Below are positions 11,103 through 22,411 of a DNA stretch of 64,000 bases, one piece after another. The notes beneath the pieces were generated by a model. That model saw only the letters and a list, made by a program, of their open reading frames with translations, was not told where the DNA came from and did not search any database. This DNA comes from Gracilaria gracilis. Taxonomy: Eukaryota; Rhodophyta; Florideophyceae; Gracilariales; Gracilariaceae. The stretch lies in contig JARGSG010000218.1 of assembly GCA_030374805.1 (NCBI GenBank), positions 62,001 to 126,000 of the forward strand, in the 5' to 3' direction. The position numbers and the translations under genes are program-made. Position 1 is the stretch's first letter. Every line of letters starts with the position of its first letter.

Positions 11103-12029
11103 ATATAAGGCAACGCGTTTCCGCGGCTTTGACGTGTATCCGTCTCATAATACCTCGGATTTCCCAGTACGCCCCATGGGTGTGGTATGAATAGGAATTG
11201 GACTCCTGTCATGGTGGCAGAGTGACACCCTGATGGGTTGGTCAAGTCATAACCGGTTGAAAGTTGGTCGCGTGTGCGCGTGTATGAAAATGGGTCTGTT
11301 TACAGAGATACCTCGGGTTAGATATTTAATTCAGTGGCCGTCACGGCGGGTCTACACAGGTACATCGCGTGCATGGACTTGCCTCACTTGGCACTATTTT
11401 AGTTAATTGTTTTAGTTTGTTATTGTGAAACTACTTTGGCGATGGCTGCACCGCCCTCGTCCTCGCAAAGTAAACTCAACCTTGTTCGAGGCTCTGACTT
11501 GATCGCCTGCGCGTCGTCCACAATTCCTTCGGAGGGTCACAGCGTACGCTTTCGTTCATTTCATCCGCAAGGGATCTTTCAGGTACACTGATCCGACACT
11601 GTCCTGTCTTTGGACTAATATTCTATATTGCAGGTGTCTGCTTACCAGTGTCTGCATATATCTATTGCTTCTGTATAGAGTTCTGCCGTATGGGCTTAAT
11701 ACACAATAATGTCCCTAATTTCCCTTCTCTCTTTACCCACCGTCGGGTCTACCCGGTGGTTGTCGCACGACCCGTCGGGTTCTTTCTTTTGGATGCCCCT
11801 TTCCCCTCTTTCGAGACTCCGTGGACACCTTACGCTTCTGCTTCTCTGGATCTTTCCTCCTTGGACTACACCTTCTTTCTCTACCTCCGTAGTTATATCC
11901 CTAACCCGGGGCGGTTTTACATCCGCAATATCCGTGGGACGGAGGGCTCTGTCACAGAGTCTACCCCCTACGAAGGCAAGGAGTCGGAAGCCTTGAGTGC
12001 CGATTCCCAGCTTTGGGTTCTACACTACA
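11103..12029 (+). repeat. Ty3-A 3' LTR
   Basis: Starts TATAAGGCAACGCG, a mutated form of TGTAGTGCAACGCC seen in Ty3-B, and ends ACACTACA. The inner part has the same order of motifs as Ty3-B: an AT-rich TTTTAGTTAATTG stretch, a GC-rich stem, GTAAACTC, and a pyrimidine-rich right half. The open frames in its right half (11648-12052) are Pro/Ser-rich by-products of pyrimidine-rich DNA and I do not call them genes. Confidence 0.75.
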
Positions 12030-12363
12030 TAGACAATATTAGCATCAGCTAAGAAGCACATGGAGTGAAAACGAGGCTTGTGTCTGAACTTGGAACCCAG
12101 AACTTCTTCATTCTGTCATTAGACTTCTCATGGCGAGCCATTATCTGTTTGTGCCACGTACGGTGTGCTGAAGACACCGAACTTGGGGTTATACATTTCT
12201 CGTTCATATAGCCGTTGTCTTCAAAAACATGTTCACCCTCTTTTAAACTTTTCTTTATTTTCGTTCTGAAAGTTGTGACCTCGTTTGCTTCTCCACACGG
12301 AAAAGGACCGTAACACCAAACCACCTGTCCAGAGACTAGACTCAAACCAATTTCATATCACAA
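12030..12363 (-). pseudogene. T2 DDE transposase fragment
   Basis: The minus-strand frame has SGQVVWCYGPFPCGEANEVT, EDNGYMNEKC and ARHEKSNDRMKKF, which match WICWVNGPFSCGRFTD, ADKGYIDSRC and ARHEAIYKRLKHF of the T1 transposase. The N-terminal half is missing. After a frameshift, homology to the C-terminus (KFRH then CFLADANIV against KFRH and CFHAVANVT) continues to the edge of the Ty3-A LTR at 12029. Ty3-A therefore cuts this gene. Non-functional. Confidence 0.75.
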
Positions 12364-12403
12364 AACTGGTAAGTGTTTTACAATTCCTTTTTCAATCAAC
12401 AAA

Positions 12404-13053
12404 ATGTATCTAACCGCTGTTTCAAAAGAGATTGAAGACTTTTTTCTCAATCGCAAATGTAGCGATGAAAAGGATACTCCACGTAAGCGTAAAAAGATTA
12501 TTTCGTTAGAGGCTGATGCCTCTGACCATGTAGACATTATGGCGTCAGCGGATTTCGGGGAAGAGTTGTTAATTGATGCTCCAGTTTTTAAGCCTGTCTA
12601 CATGATCTCTGTTTCGAAGGAGCCTGTTCGCATGACGAACAGAGTGACTGTTACCATTCTACTGCTTTCTGGAGTCGGTCCAGGGCAGTTTTCGATTCGT
12701 ATTGAGCAAAACGGAAAGTTTTGTTATTCAATATCGTTTGGCCATTTGTCTGAAGTGACATACCATTACTCCACCGAAAATGCCTGCGATCAAAGCAGGG
12801 GACTAAGCTGGAACCATATCATCCCAAAATACTTGGGTTTCAGAAGGACTTGAAAAGAATGTGATATCTTCCATAAGTGATCCAGTGGAGTCCCACAGTC
12901 GTATTCCTCTGCCATTTCCAGTACAGACACATATCTTTTAGAAAAGCAACTTAGCTTTCGAAGAATCAAAGGCAAAAATTTTTGTGTAGATTTAATATCA
13001 TCTGTAAATGAATATGGCTATTGAAAAAGATAACGAGGAGTTTGAAGAGTATT
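12404..13053 (+). pseudogene. T2 accessory protein, decayed copy
   Basis: An ATG at 12404 opens a 149-codon frame with IDAPVFKPVYMISVSKEP and VTVTILLLSGVGPGQFSIRI, aligning with FDKVFKPFYCFSEWVNRK and LSVAICLPSGVSSEDLVLFV of the T1 accessory protein. After a frameshift the match continues: IPLPFPVQTHIF aligns with ISFPFVGETHIY, and KSNLAFEESKAKIFV with KHFLGLGESSTKVVYV at the same spacing, ending at a stop near 13053. Premature stops make it a pseudogene. It lies divergent to the transposase fragment, as in T1. Confidence 0.7.
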
Positions 13054-15059
13054 AAATATGTGTAAATGTGTTCTAAAAACATTTGCGCAACCCCACACTT
13101 CATGATATTGAAAAAGAAACGTCTCTTCGTCTCTATTCTTTACGTACTCCTTTTGCAGAGTCTGATGTATATGTGTATAATTATATGTATAATGTTACTC
13201 GTACATTGTAGTATGAAGTGCTTAATGGGAAAGCTTTTCTAACCTCTTTCATACGTAAAATGGTATGTATTCATTCTTTCAACATCAGCTTGCAGATCGA
13301 GATATTTCAGTTCCACAGTGAAGTCCGAAACGGACACTGTGTAAGAAGTTACTTCGAATTAAATATGGTATCAAAATCTGTAGTTGCAACGTTACTTCGT
13401 ATTCCTCACCCAATATGTATGTAATTTGTTGCATTTTTTTGTCTGCTTGCAATTAGAGATTGGCGTTGTAGTTTTCTTCAATTTATTTTGTTGTACAAGA
13501 CACCAAAGTAAAAAGGTACATCTATGTTTACTAAAAAACTGCTAGTGGTTATACGTTTCAAGCTTATTGCCATTGATATAACAACAAACAAAAAAAGAAA
13601 CGTATTTTAACGATTATTTTCTCTTGGGGTGTTTTATCAGGTTTTTGAATTGCACACAAGACCGCAACGCCATTTGCTTTAGATGGAATTTTAAGTAAAA
13701 CGGTAAGATTGTTAATTTTTTTGGGGAGACTACATAACTACAAGGAAAATAAGTATTCCGGTGTTAAGCTTGAAAACATAAAGGAGCAACTGTCAGAATG
13801 TGTATCATGCAAAAACAGAGACTTTAAAGAAAGCCAAGAGCTTTAGATTATAGCTCCATAGTGCTACTTTGGAGATTTCCGGCCCGCTCCCGGACGTTCC
13901 GTGCGTCGTATGCTTGGGAACTCTGCAAAAAGGCACTGCCGCACCCTGCGCAGCATTTTCCCGCCAGGTGGTGCAGATTGATGCTGTGCCATTTCCGCTT
14001 GGCACGGCCGACCATGACCACGACTTGTGTTGCCGTTGTAAATTGGGCTCTTTTTTTTACAAAAGGCCCAAACATCGAGGCTATCAATTGCGCAACTAAC
14101 AATATTATGCTGTCCAGTGTCGGCGGTGGGCCAGCCTTGATTTCGTTGATAGATTCATGGACAAAAGCTCAACCCCTCCTCATATGTGTTGGAGCCCTGC
14201 CACCTTGCTTAGAGGTCTCTCAGGAACAGCAATAATGGCAGAAATATTCGATCCTTCCGATAGCCACAGTCATCGAAAAGCCCCTTCTAGGAAAGAAATC
14301 TAGCTACTTTGATCTAAAGCACAGCTAGTCTTCCAAAATTCTATTAAAAAACTACCGTTATACGCTAAAATAGTCTTGTGTATCAATTTTGGCACTGTTG
14401 TCAAATCTTACCGCTTATATATAAAAAGTTGACAGTAGTGTGAACGTCAGTTTTTGGGCAACGGTGCCAAACGACGCGGTTAGTGACCAAGCCAGGGGAA
14501 CGAAACGAATGCCAGGGGTACCAGCCGGAATAGGAAAAGACAAATAACGCGATAGGGAACTCAATCATGCTGATGCGACACAAAGTTACTCTATTATGCA
14601 GCGAAGCACAAGAGAAACACTATCGCTTCCCCGGGTGCATGTGGATTAGAAATCCAACTACGAAGCTTTTGCATGCAGTAGGAAAAGACAGAGACACAAC
14701 AAGCGCAGAGGCAATAACGTGATGCGTGCTCACCTTAAAATTACACACAAAAGCGCTTTAGTTGTGAAGGCACGAGGCTAAACCGCCTGAGAGAATGGAA
14801 AGAAATTAAGGTAGTTAATAACAGAGAGGCACGGACTGTGGCAAAGGTTTGGGTAGTTGCTAAGGGGATAAATTGATGACGACGAAAAAGAAGGAAGAAG
14901 GGTTGACTCAAGTTGGGTGGGAGGTCGTCGAGGAAAAGTTGTCAACCCGAGTTGAGTTGTCGGTAACGCTTCAACTGGGGGGTTTTTATAGACTCGCACT
15001 AAAGTGCATACTCCCGGTAACCAAATACACTAATTTTTTTGCCATCACACACTAGATGG
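13054..15059. other. No recognised gene
   Basis: AT-rich to about 13860, then a more balanced stretch. The short open frames on both strands around 13805-14235 overlap each other and match no family I know. Around 14880-15000 there are runs that pair loosely (CAACCCGAGTTGAG near CTCAAGTTGGG), but no terminal repeats or coding features were established. Confidence 0.4.
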
Positions 15060-15585
15060 TCAACGAGGGTAAAATGCCTTACATGAATTTGACATAAAAC
15101 CGTAATAGTGCTTGATCTTATTTAAGGCTTCACTGGCCTCACGTTCACCCCAGTCCCCAGCAAGCCGCACGAAGACCGTTCGCAGTATGTCACTCCTCAG
15201 GCCGGACAGCGCCGCTCTAGTCGTTCGGATTACAGATGACGACACGGGATCTCAGCATGTCCCGCGGCCCTCTTTAATCGATGATGAAGCCGTCGAAAAT
15301 TCTCTCCAGTCCAGTGCTTCCTGTGTTAGCTCCGATATCACGTGGTCACCGACGTTATGACGGAGTTCGAAGCCATTCTGCGTAACATCGCACGCGGATA
15401 TATACGCTTCCATTCGGTGGATAATATACTGCGTATGCTCTGTAACCGGCTGCCATCGGTTTACCTTAGAGGGATCCTGCTCGATTTTCGTACTGCCGTG
15501 CGTTCTTCTGCTTCTTCTCAAAACCCAGGGGGAGATATAATGCTTCTCACTGAGTTGTTTAACTCTCGAGTTGTTGAGTAAAGAC
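15060..15585 (-). pseudogene. Gag-like remnant next to minus-strand LTR
   Basis: Just downstream (minus sense) of the LTR at 15595-16075 a frame opens with MSLLNNSRVKQLSEKHYI and runs to about 15252. A second frame with LSGLRSDILRTVFVRLAGDW follows to 15060. The position fits gag directly after a 5' LTR, and LRSDI is reminiscent of LRSDV in the gag of Ty3-A and Ty3-B. Homology is weak and the frame is broken. The rest of the element is absent. Confidence 0.4.
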
Positions 15586-15594
15586 ATTGTTACT

Positions 15595-16075
15595 TGTGGA
15601 GCAAGGCCTTTGACGGTAAAAGCGCAAACACACGAAGACGTTCGAAATCTTCCACCCGATAGGGTAGCAAAGCGAACGGAGCACTCCGAGAGTGACCCAC
15701 CGCTAAGCCGGGTGTAAATCTGAAGTCCAACCGTCACGACAAGCGTCGGAGTGGTGGGGTCAGGCTGTAGTCGGTTTAGATCCACGTTTTCACACAGTCA
15801 CGAGATGAGTCCTCGAACGAGAGTAGCGCGACAACGACAAGGTGTCGGAAACGGGCCACTGAGAACAGGGCGAGAAGGAACACCCAGAAAGGGAAGAAAG
15901 AGAACCACCAGAGTGGAGAAAAGAGAGAGAAAGTAGAACAAACCCAATACAAAGGCGAGTGTACGACAATAGGTCGGTACGAGACACACAAACAGTAGTT
16001 ATATTCTGAGCGCCACAAGGGTGGGTAACTATATGTGAACAACACGGTCGTCACTCCACTTGGAGGTGAACAATC
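15595..16075 (-). repeat. Partial LTR, Ty3-C family
   Basis: Reads closely like 56537-57015, the right half of the Ty3-C LTR: both begin on the plus strand with TGTGGAGCAA and share GCCGGGTGTAAATC, GTGTCGGAAACG and CACTTGGAGGTGAACAATC. Homology stops near 16075, so the U3 side is missing. Confidence 0.8.
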
Positions 16076-16455
16076 GAGATGGCAACCCTGCTGCGCCGTT
16101 AACTAAATTGGTATGATGATGCACCCAACTTGGTGAGAAGACCTAGGAGCCGCGAGGGCGTGGCTCAGGGTAGGAAGGGTGTCTGTAGTACAATGAGGCC
16201 TCAGTGGGTTAGTGGCACGTGGACCTACCTGTGCATCTTGCCGGCTGCAATCCACCCGATTGGTATTTTCTAATTTCTAATTTTTAGTTTAGTTTAGCTT
16301 AACATGGCTGGCCCATGATAGTAGGTCATGGGCGCAGCCAATGACGTCATGGCCGCACGGGACATCGGCGTCATTGCACCTTGTTTACATTGCGGTGCAA
16401 CTGGCCTCCTTCTCAGGTATTGTAAAATCATGCACCATTAGAGCACAAGCTATAC
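16076..16455. other. Intergenic, no gene seen
   Basis: Contains an AT-rich TTAGTTTAGTTTAGC run and GC-rich stems that recall the centre of Ty3-type LTRs, but no clear LTR boundary. No coding potential supported. Confidence 0.4.
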
Positions 16456-17236
16456 TGTAGTGCAACGCCCTCGATAGAGATGTCTTCGTACTTTCTTATT
16501 TTCCCAATCAATCGGTGGGTTGCTACAGTATTAGTAGTGATACCAACATGGTGGAATGTGCACGTGTGCACGGTTGTTCGCGGAGGTTGGCCCCATACAC
16601 GTGGAGGATGTGCCACATGGTGTGGGTAATTGCCACATTTCGTGGAATATATTTAGTTAATTTTATTAGTTCTAGTTGGCGATCTACACTACTTAGTGCT
16701 CCGGCGACTTCGCCGTCGCACCCAATAAAGCTCCCCCAACCAGGGTTGGCTCTAGACTTCTTCGCCCTCGTCCGTACTCTATTCCTCCTTGGAGGTATAC
16801 GCCGTTGCTGACGGGCTGTCTATCCCCCTGCGCCACCTTAACGAACCCATTGCTAGGAGTATTTACCAACTATTGTCGTGTTCGCGCTTGTATAAGGTGT
16901 TCTCCGGCTTTGCCGTTTTCTTTGGTCACTCTCGTGATTTCCCCGTCTTTTCCCTTTCCTTTTGGGTTGCTTCCCGCGACCCGCGGCCTGTGCTGACACT
17001 TTGTCGCACTCACCACACTGTGGGCACTTCGCCCCCTTGGAGGATAAGACACACACGCCGCTCGCTCGGAGTACCTTCTTGTCTCACCTTCCTACACTGG
17101 TCGTGAAGGGTTGACCTCTGTCTTACACCCGACTTAGTCGTGTCATCCCTGGAAGGGCTCTACTGTTGGGTTTGCCTCGTGAGAGGAAGATCCGGACGTT
17201 TTCTGGTGTTTTCCCGCTTGCGGGCCTTGCACTACA
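16456..17236 (+). repeat. Solo LTR, Ty3-B family, with 5-bp duplication
   Basis: Begins TGTAGTGCAACGCC and ends GCCTTGCACTACA, the same termini as the Ty3-B LTRs. It is flanked on both sides by TATAC (16451-16455 and 17237-17241), the 5-bp target duplication left by an LTR element. The interior shares AATAAAGCTCCCCC and CAGGGTTGGCTCTA with Ty3-B. Homologous recombination between two LTRs is the usual origin of such a solo copy. Confidence 0.92.
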
Positions 17237-17241
17237 TATAC

Positions 17242-17798
17242 TATTTTGTTCGTTTGTTCTCTACTACCATTCTGGTTTTACCGCGTGTCGACGTCTACTA
17301 CCGTACACCTACGCGGTCTAGACTAGTTGCCTCGCCGTTTGCTCCTGGGAGTTTCAGGTGCCCTACTACCATATTAGTTGCGTGTGTTTTCTCCTTATAG
17401 GTCGACCCCACGAGTGCTCCCTTACAACAGGTGGCCCCACACCTCATCGGTTATTGTACGACACCTTCGCGGAGGCCTTAGTAAATGCATGGTGTTCACT
17501 TCCGCTGACCGGAAAATTGAATATAGAAGACATGCTACCTTTAAAACAACAGAGTCAGAGACAGCATCAAAAGACTCGCAGGGTCTGCTCGCGACAGGTA
17601 CCGCAGACACGAAGTTCGTCATGGGTTGGATTCAGAAGGAGGTGTGACTAGTGATGATCTCAAGAATGAAGTGAACGGAAAGAAGTACTACGACTTCAAG
17701 GCTCACTAAATTAAGCTCCGAGTCGCCCATGTGTTAACCAGAGCAAGAAAGGTGCGATCATTTACGAAGAACATCTTTCTAATCGAAGAAAAAGAACA
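17242..17798. other. No recognised gene
   Basis: Short open frames, including 17378-17647, do not match any family I recognise. The stretch lies between the solo LTR and the copia element. Confidence 0.4.
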
Positions 17799-18037
17799 TG
17801 TTACTGACAGTGAATTGTTTCCTAATGTGATACAGTGAATTGTTCACGTTATAGTTTACATTCTACACACACTGTTTACAGACACTTAGCTATGTTGAAT
17901 TGTTGCGTGAAGTTATAATATCTACCAAATATCAATCTGATATCTGGAGCTGACAATACGTTTGTCTCTATATAAGAGCAAGTTCGGATGTGTCTGGAGT
18001 AAAAAGAAGAGTTAAGCTCTTCGTCGTAATCGTATCA
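17799..18037 (+). repeat. copia 5' LTR
   Basis: Starts TGTTACTGACAG and ends CGTATCA. It contains a TATA-like CTATATAAG near 17969-17977, a plausible promoter for the element's RNA. Repeated at 22161-22400. Confidence 0.93.
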
Positions 18038-18053
18038 GGTTATGGGCCCAGTT
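18038..18053 (+). promoter_or_regulatory. copia primer binding site (half initiator-tRNA type)
   Basis: GGTTATGGGCCCAGTT follows the LTR directly. It is nearly the same as the primer site of Drosophila copia, which pairs with an internal part of initiator methionine tRNA rather than its 3' end. That identification is from memory of the copia element. Confidence 0.75.
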
Positions 18054-18146
18054 AGTCCGCTTGTCTGAGCTTCCATCGTTTTTTATTCATCCTCGGCTTT
18101 CCCATCTATTTCGTTGTTCTGTTCCCTGCTCTAAGTACTTTCCGTC

Positions 18147-21100
18147 ATGAATGTCTCGAACGATTCGGAGATGTCCGTTGGAATTGATGTGCAGAAGGTT
18201 CGTTTGCCCCTGCCATCGTCTTCAAATTACTTCATGTGGTAGAAGAAGTTAGAAATCGTCTTGAAGAGCAAGAGCTTGTGGTCCATCGTCAATGGTACAG
18301 AGCTTGGATTCGGATTGAAAAAGGCCGGATATGACAAGTACGCTCGTAGAAGGGACACCGCTCTGTCCACCATCCTTCTTTTGGTACACGATTCTTGTGT
18401 TGCTCCCGTCATGGAGATGACGGAACCGGCTGAAGTTTGGAGAGCTCTAAAGTCCCAGTATCAGAGTGTTAGCCAGGCTAGCAGAGATGCTCTACTAGAC
18501 AAGTATCAGAGCATGAAGATGACGGCAGATGAATCCGTGCCACAGTATCGTGCTCGTTCGGCAGAGTTGGGGTCGACCCTCATTGGAATTGGGTATTCTA
18601 TTGATGATTCTGAGAAGCTTAGGGCACTCCTCCGAGGTCTACGTGAGGATTTCCAGGTATCTGCGGAAGTAATCCGTGGCATGGGGAAGACTCTTCCTGA
18701 TCGATTGGCTCTTTTTATCTCAAAGGAAGCATCCTTGCAAAAGGATACGTCTGGTGATGACAGTGCGAAAGCTCTCAACGTCAGAGGCATCAATGGAAAG
18801 AAGAAGAAGTTCAAATGCCACTATTGCGGTCGTCCCAACCACAAGAGGGCTGACTGCTATGACAACCCAGATTCTCCAAAATATCGTCCAAGGAATGGCT
18901 TGAGTGGCACAGCAGACAAGGACAGCAGCGGTGCAGGCAGTTCGTCAAATGTTGCTCGAGCTCTCGATGCCGGTATCCCTGGATCGTGTGGCAAATGGTT
19001 CGTGGACTCTGGAGCTACTGAGCATATGTCTAACGAGCAAAGCGCCTTTTCCGATGGCATAGTTCAATCTTCGAAGAGTTTTGTAGAGATTGGAGATGGG
19101 ACGAAGCTCGATGTGATGGGGAAAGGAACTGTACCGTGCGTTGCGTTTGTCTCTGGAAAACAGTTGTCTTTGAACCTCACTGAAGTACAGCTTGTACCGA
19201 AGCTGAGTTGCAACCTCTTATCTGTTAGTACCCTGCAGAGGAAAGGGTATAGTGCTGTGTTCGATGTGAATGACCGTGGCCAGAGAGTATGCAAATTGTG
19301 TGATTCTAAGTCTGAAGAAACTGTTCTTTTGGCAATTGGAAGCAAGGGCCATGCACTCTATGAGGTTTTACTACGTCCCAGTCAGGGTCGTAGTACAGGC
19401 AACGCACTGATCACAGCATCCAATAACGAGAAAACACTTCTGTGGCACAATCGACTTGGTCACATTTGTGCTGCACATTTGCGTGCAACCCTACCTTTGG
19501 CTGATGGTGTTGGACTCTTGACGGTCGGTGACTGGAAGAGTTGTGAAGCGTGCAGAATGTCGAAGTCAGTTCGTGACGTGCGACCTAGAGTGACTCGAAG
19601 TCGATGCAACGCACCAGGTGACCTTGTGCACACAGATGTTGTACGTCCGGTGAAGACTATATCTTTCGGTGGAACGAAGTACTACGTTACACTTTATGAT
19701 GAATTCAGTGCATACTCTATGGTTCGATTTCTGAATCGTCGGTCGGAAGTTCAGCAAGCAGTTAAGGAGATGATACTCGAATTTGAGGCGGCTTGCCAGC
19801 CACCAGTCAGGGCCGTTTGCATGAATAACGCCAATGAATACTTATCTCATGAGCTGCAAAATTGGTTGAAGTACAGAGGCATAATTTCAGAATCGGCCTC
19901 TGCCTATAGTCCTGAATCGAATGGGAGGGCTGAAACGCTGAACAGAACGTTGAATAACGCTGCCAGAGCACTTCTTTGCAATGTTACTAATCGCAATTAC
20001 AGAGAGCGTTTGTGGGCAGAAGCGGTCTGTACGGCTAACTTCTTGAGGAGCCGGACCTTTTCTAGTGCAGTGACAACGGGGAGAACGCCATTTGAAGCAG
20101 TTTGGAGCAGGACGCCAAAGATGTCTCAAATCAGAGTTTTTGGATCTACTGCATATGTTCATATCCCCAAGAAGCAGAGAGCAAGTAGGTTCACGAACAC
20201 TGCAAAGAAGGGGGTATTGGTCGGATTTGAGAGGGAAAATTCGTACAAGATATTCTATCCTGAATCCAGAACCTTCGTAATTTCCCGTAATGTGAAGTTT
20301 GATGAAAGAAGATTGGATTTGGAAACTGGAAATGGTAATGAAGAAATCGTTGAACATTTGGAATTGGATGGTCTTTTTGGTGATCTGGATTCTGAAGTGG
20401 AAGATATGATTATGGAAGACACTGCAATCGAAGGCCATGCCGAAGAAGTGGAGAGTGGTAATGAAGTCGAAGATAGTTCACTCTCAGTCGATGCCGATCC
20501 TCATCCTCCGCTCAGAAGATCATCTCGTCAGCGTTCTGCACCACAGCGGTACTCCCCAGAAGCCTTTACGGCGAACTGTTTGTTGGCAGTCACGGAAGAT
20601 AACCTTCCAAAGACCTTCCAGCAGGCAACGCAGTCGTCTGAGAAAGACGAATGGCTGAAGGCGATGACAACTGAGGTGAATAATTTACAGGAAAGAGATG
20701 TCATTGAACTGGTCACATGTCCCCCCAGTGTGCAACCAATTGATTGTCGCTGGGTTCTTGATCGGAAGAGGAACTCCAAAGGTGATGTCACGAGACATAG
20801 GGCCCGAATTGTAGCATTAGACTTTATGCAGAAGTTCCGGATTGACTATGCAGAAATCTTCTCTCCCGTCGTTAAGTATGCCACCGTACGGCTGGTGCTA
20901 TCTATCATTGTTGACCAAGCGATGGAGTTTACTCGGATAGACATCAAAGCAGCCTTTCTGTATGGACAGTTGGATGAAGAAGTGTACATGAACCAGTTCC
21001 CTGGATTTGAGATAGAAGGGAAGGAGAATCAGGTCTACCGACTCAAACGCGCCATCTACGGCTTGAAACAGGCCTCAAGAGCATTTCCAAATTTTATACA

Positions 21101-22148
21101 TCCTATCTTGCTCAAGTTCGGGTTAAAGTGCTCCCAAGGTGATCCTGCTTTGTACTTCATGTACCACAAATCGTTTCTCATGGTACTCATAATTTACGTT
21201 GATGACGTACTTGTTGCTTGCCGTATCCCGGAGGTGCTGAAGGAGGTCGTTTCGTTTTTGAAGACTCACGTAGATCTCCGTGTCGAGGAGGATGACGCAA
21301 AGTTTCTTGGAATGACCATAACTCGAAGAGCAGATGGTACATTGAAGGTACATAACGCGACTATGGTTGATCACCTTCTGCGTCGATTTGGAATGGACTT
21401 CTGTGCACCTGTGAAAAATCCTATGATCCTACAGTACGCTTTGGACAGAGAGAATGATGCAAAAGTCGAAGTTCACGCTTTCAGAGAACTAGTGGGGGCT
21501 TTGATTTACATTTCCAACACTTGTCGACCCGACATTGCGTTTGCAGTGAGCAATCTCAGCCGCTTTATGGACACGGTTGGAGAACAGCACTGGAAGGCGG
21601 CTAAGCGAGTTTTACGGTACTTGAAGGGGGCTAGTCATGTTGGACTGGTGTTTAGAAAGAGTGATGTCAGAATGAGAGGGTTCTCAGATTCAGATTTTGC
21701 TGGAGATACAATCGATCGAAAGTCAACCGGCGGGTTTGTGTTTGTGAACTCTGGTGCTGCTGTGAGCTGGCGCTCGAAGAAACAACCTCTCGTGGCCCAG
21801 TCTACAGTTGAAGCAGAATACCTCTCTCTCGCTGCTGCTGTTCGAGAGTCTCTTTGGCTCGGTTCAATAATGGTCGAAATTGGTCTTTGGCAACAGAACA
21901 GTGTAATTCTTGGTTGTGATAGTCAAGAAGCTATCAGTTTGGGCAGTGATTTTGTGTGTCGTGAATGCACGAAACACATTGATATTCGATATCACTTTGT
22001 TCGAGATCATGTGAAGAAGGGTGACGTGAAGTTAATTTATGTGGACACTGATTCAATGACTGCAGATGTTTTGACGAAGCCGCTGAACACAGGAGGCCAT
22101 TACAAGCATAGCCAGAATATGGGACTTGATCTGGAAAAGATTGTTTAG
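18147..22148 (+). pseudogene. copia Gag-Pol polyprotein with one in-frame stop
   Basis: An ATG at 18147 opens a 1,333-codon frame interrupted only by TAG at 18240-18242, in place of a likely Trp codon; the open part from there to 22148 is about 1,300 codons. Domains in order: Gag; CCHC knuckle CHYCGRPNHKRADC (from residue 224); protease WFVDSGATEHM (Asp287); GAG-pre-integrase LLWHNRLGHI; integrase with Asp497 and Glu596; RT with motif A RIDIKAAFL and YVDD (1017-1020); RNase H FSDSDFAGD. At residue 560, exactly 35 residues before Glu596, where the second integrase Asp should be (normally DNGGEY), the sequence is NNANEY. This Asp-to-Asn change should inactivate integration. With the stop, the copy is probably dead but young. 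Confidence 0.93.
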
Positions 22149-22150
22149 AA

Positions 22151-22160
22151 TGAGGGGAAG
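22151..22160 (+). promoter_or_regulatory. copia polypurine tract
   Basis: TGAGGGGAAG ends directly at the 3' LTR start, the place and composition expected for the plus-strand primer. Confidence 0.8.
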
Positions 22161-22400
22161 TGTTACTGATAGTGAATTGTTCTCTAATGTGATACAGTGA
22201 ATTGTTCACGTTATAGTTTACATTCCACACACACTGTTTACAGACACTTAGCTATGTTGAATTGTTGCGTGAAGTTATAATATCTAGCAAATATCAATCT
22301 GATATCTTGAGCTGACAATACGTTTGTCTTTATATAAGAGCAAGTTCGGATGTGTCTTGAGTAAAAAGAACGAGTTAAGCTCTTCGTCGCAATCGTATCA
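22161..22400 (+). repeat. copia 3' LTR
   Basis: Starts TGTTACTGATAG, ends CGTATCA, matching the 5' LTR. It lies only 11 bases from the next element, Ty3-B. Confidence 0.93.
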
Positions 22401-22411
22401 GAACCGGAATC

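Larger units (their letters stand above)
1..12029 (+). mobile_element. Ty3-A: degenerate Ty3/gypsy chromovirus, 5' LTR off window
   Basis: The order gag (with CCHC knuckle), protease, reverse transcriptase, RNase H, integrase, chromodomain, antisense ORF remnant, polypurine tract and 3' LTR can be followed left to right. Each part aligns by eye with the better preserved Ty3-B at 22412-34079. The first seven bases (ending CTACA) look like the last bases of the 5' LTR, so the element starts just left of the window. The coding region is broken by many stops and frameshifts and is interrupted by a DNA transposon around 6930-9600. This is an old, dead copy. The 3' LTR abuts a transposase fragment at 12030, so Ty3-A probably inserted into that transposon; the other half would lie outside the window. 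Confidence 0.9.
17799..22400 (+). mobile_element. Ty1/copia retrotransposon, nearly complete
   Basis: Two near-identical LTRs (17799-18037 and 22161-22400) bracket a single gag-pol frame, with a primer site after the first and a purine tract before the second. The order of domains (protease, integrase, RT, RNase H) is that of Ty1/copia. Flanking bases GAACA (17794-17798) and GAACC (22401-22405) agree at four of five positions and may be the target duplication. By eye the LTRs differ at about ten positions of 240, so the insertion is not recent. Confidence 0.95.

Noticed and set aside
11648..12052. Pro/Ser/Phe-rich open frames in LTR right halves (also 16789-17106, 22686-23132, 33585-34196, 56572-56991)
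   Set aside because: All fall in pyrimidine-rich LTR sequence, overlap each other in several frames and shift between copies. No conserved protein reading.
14778..15055. Short open frames with TATA-like TTTTTATAGAC
   Set aside because: Frames on both strands are weak and match nothing; a lone TATA-like string is not enough.
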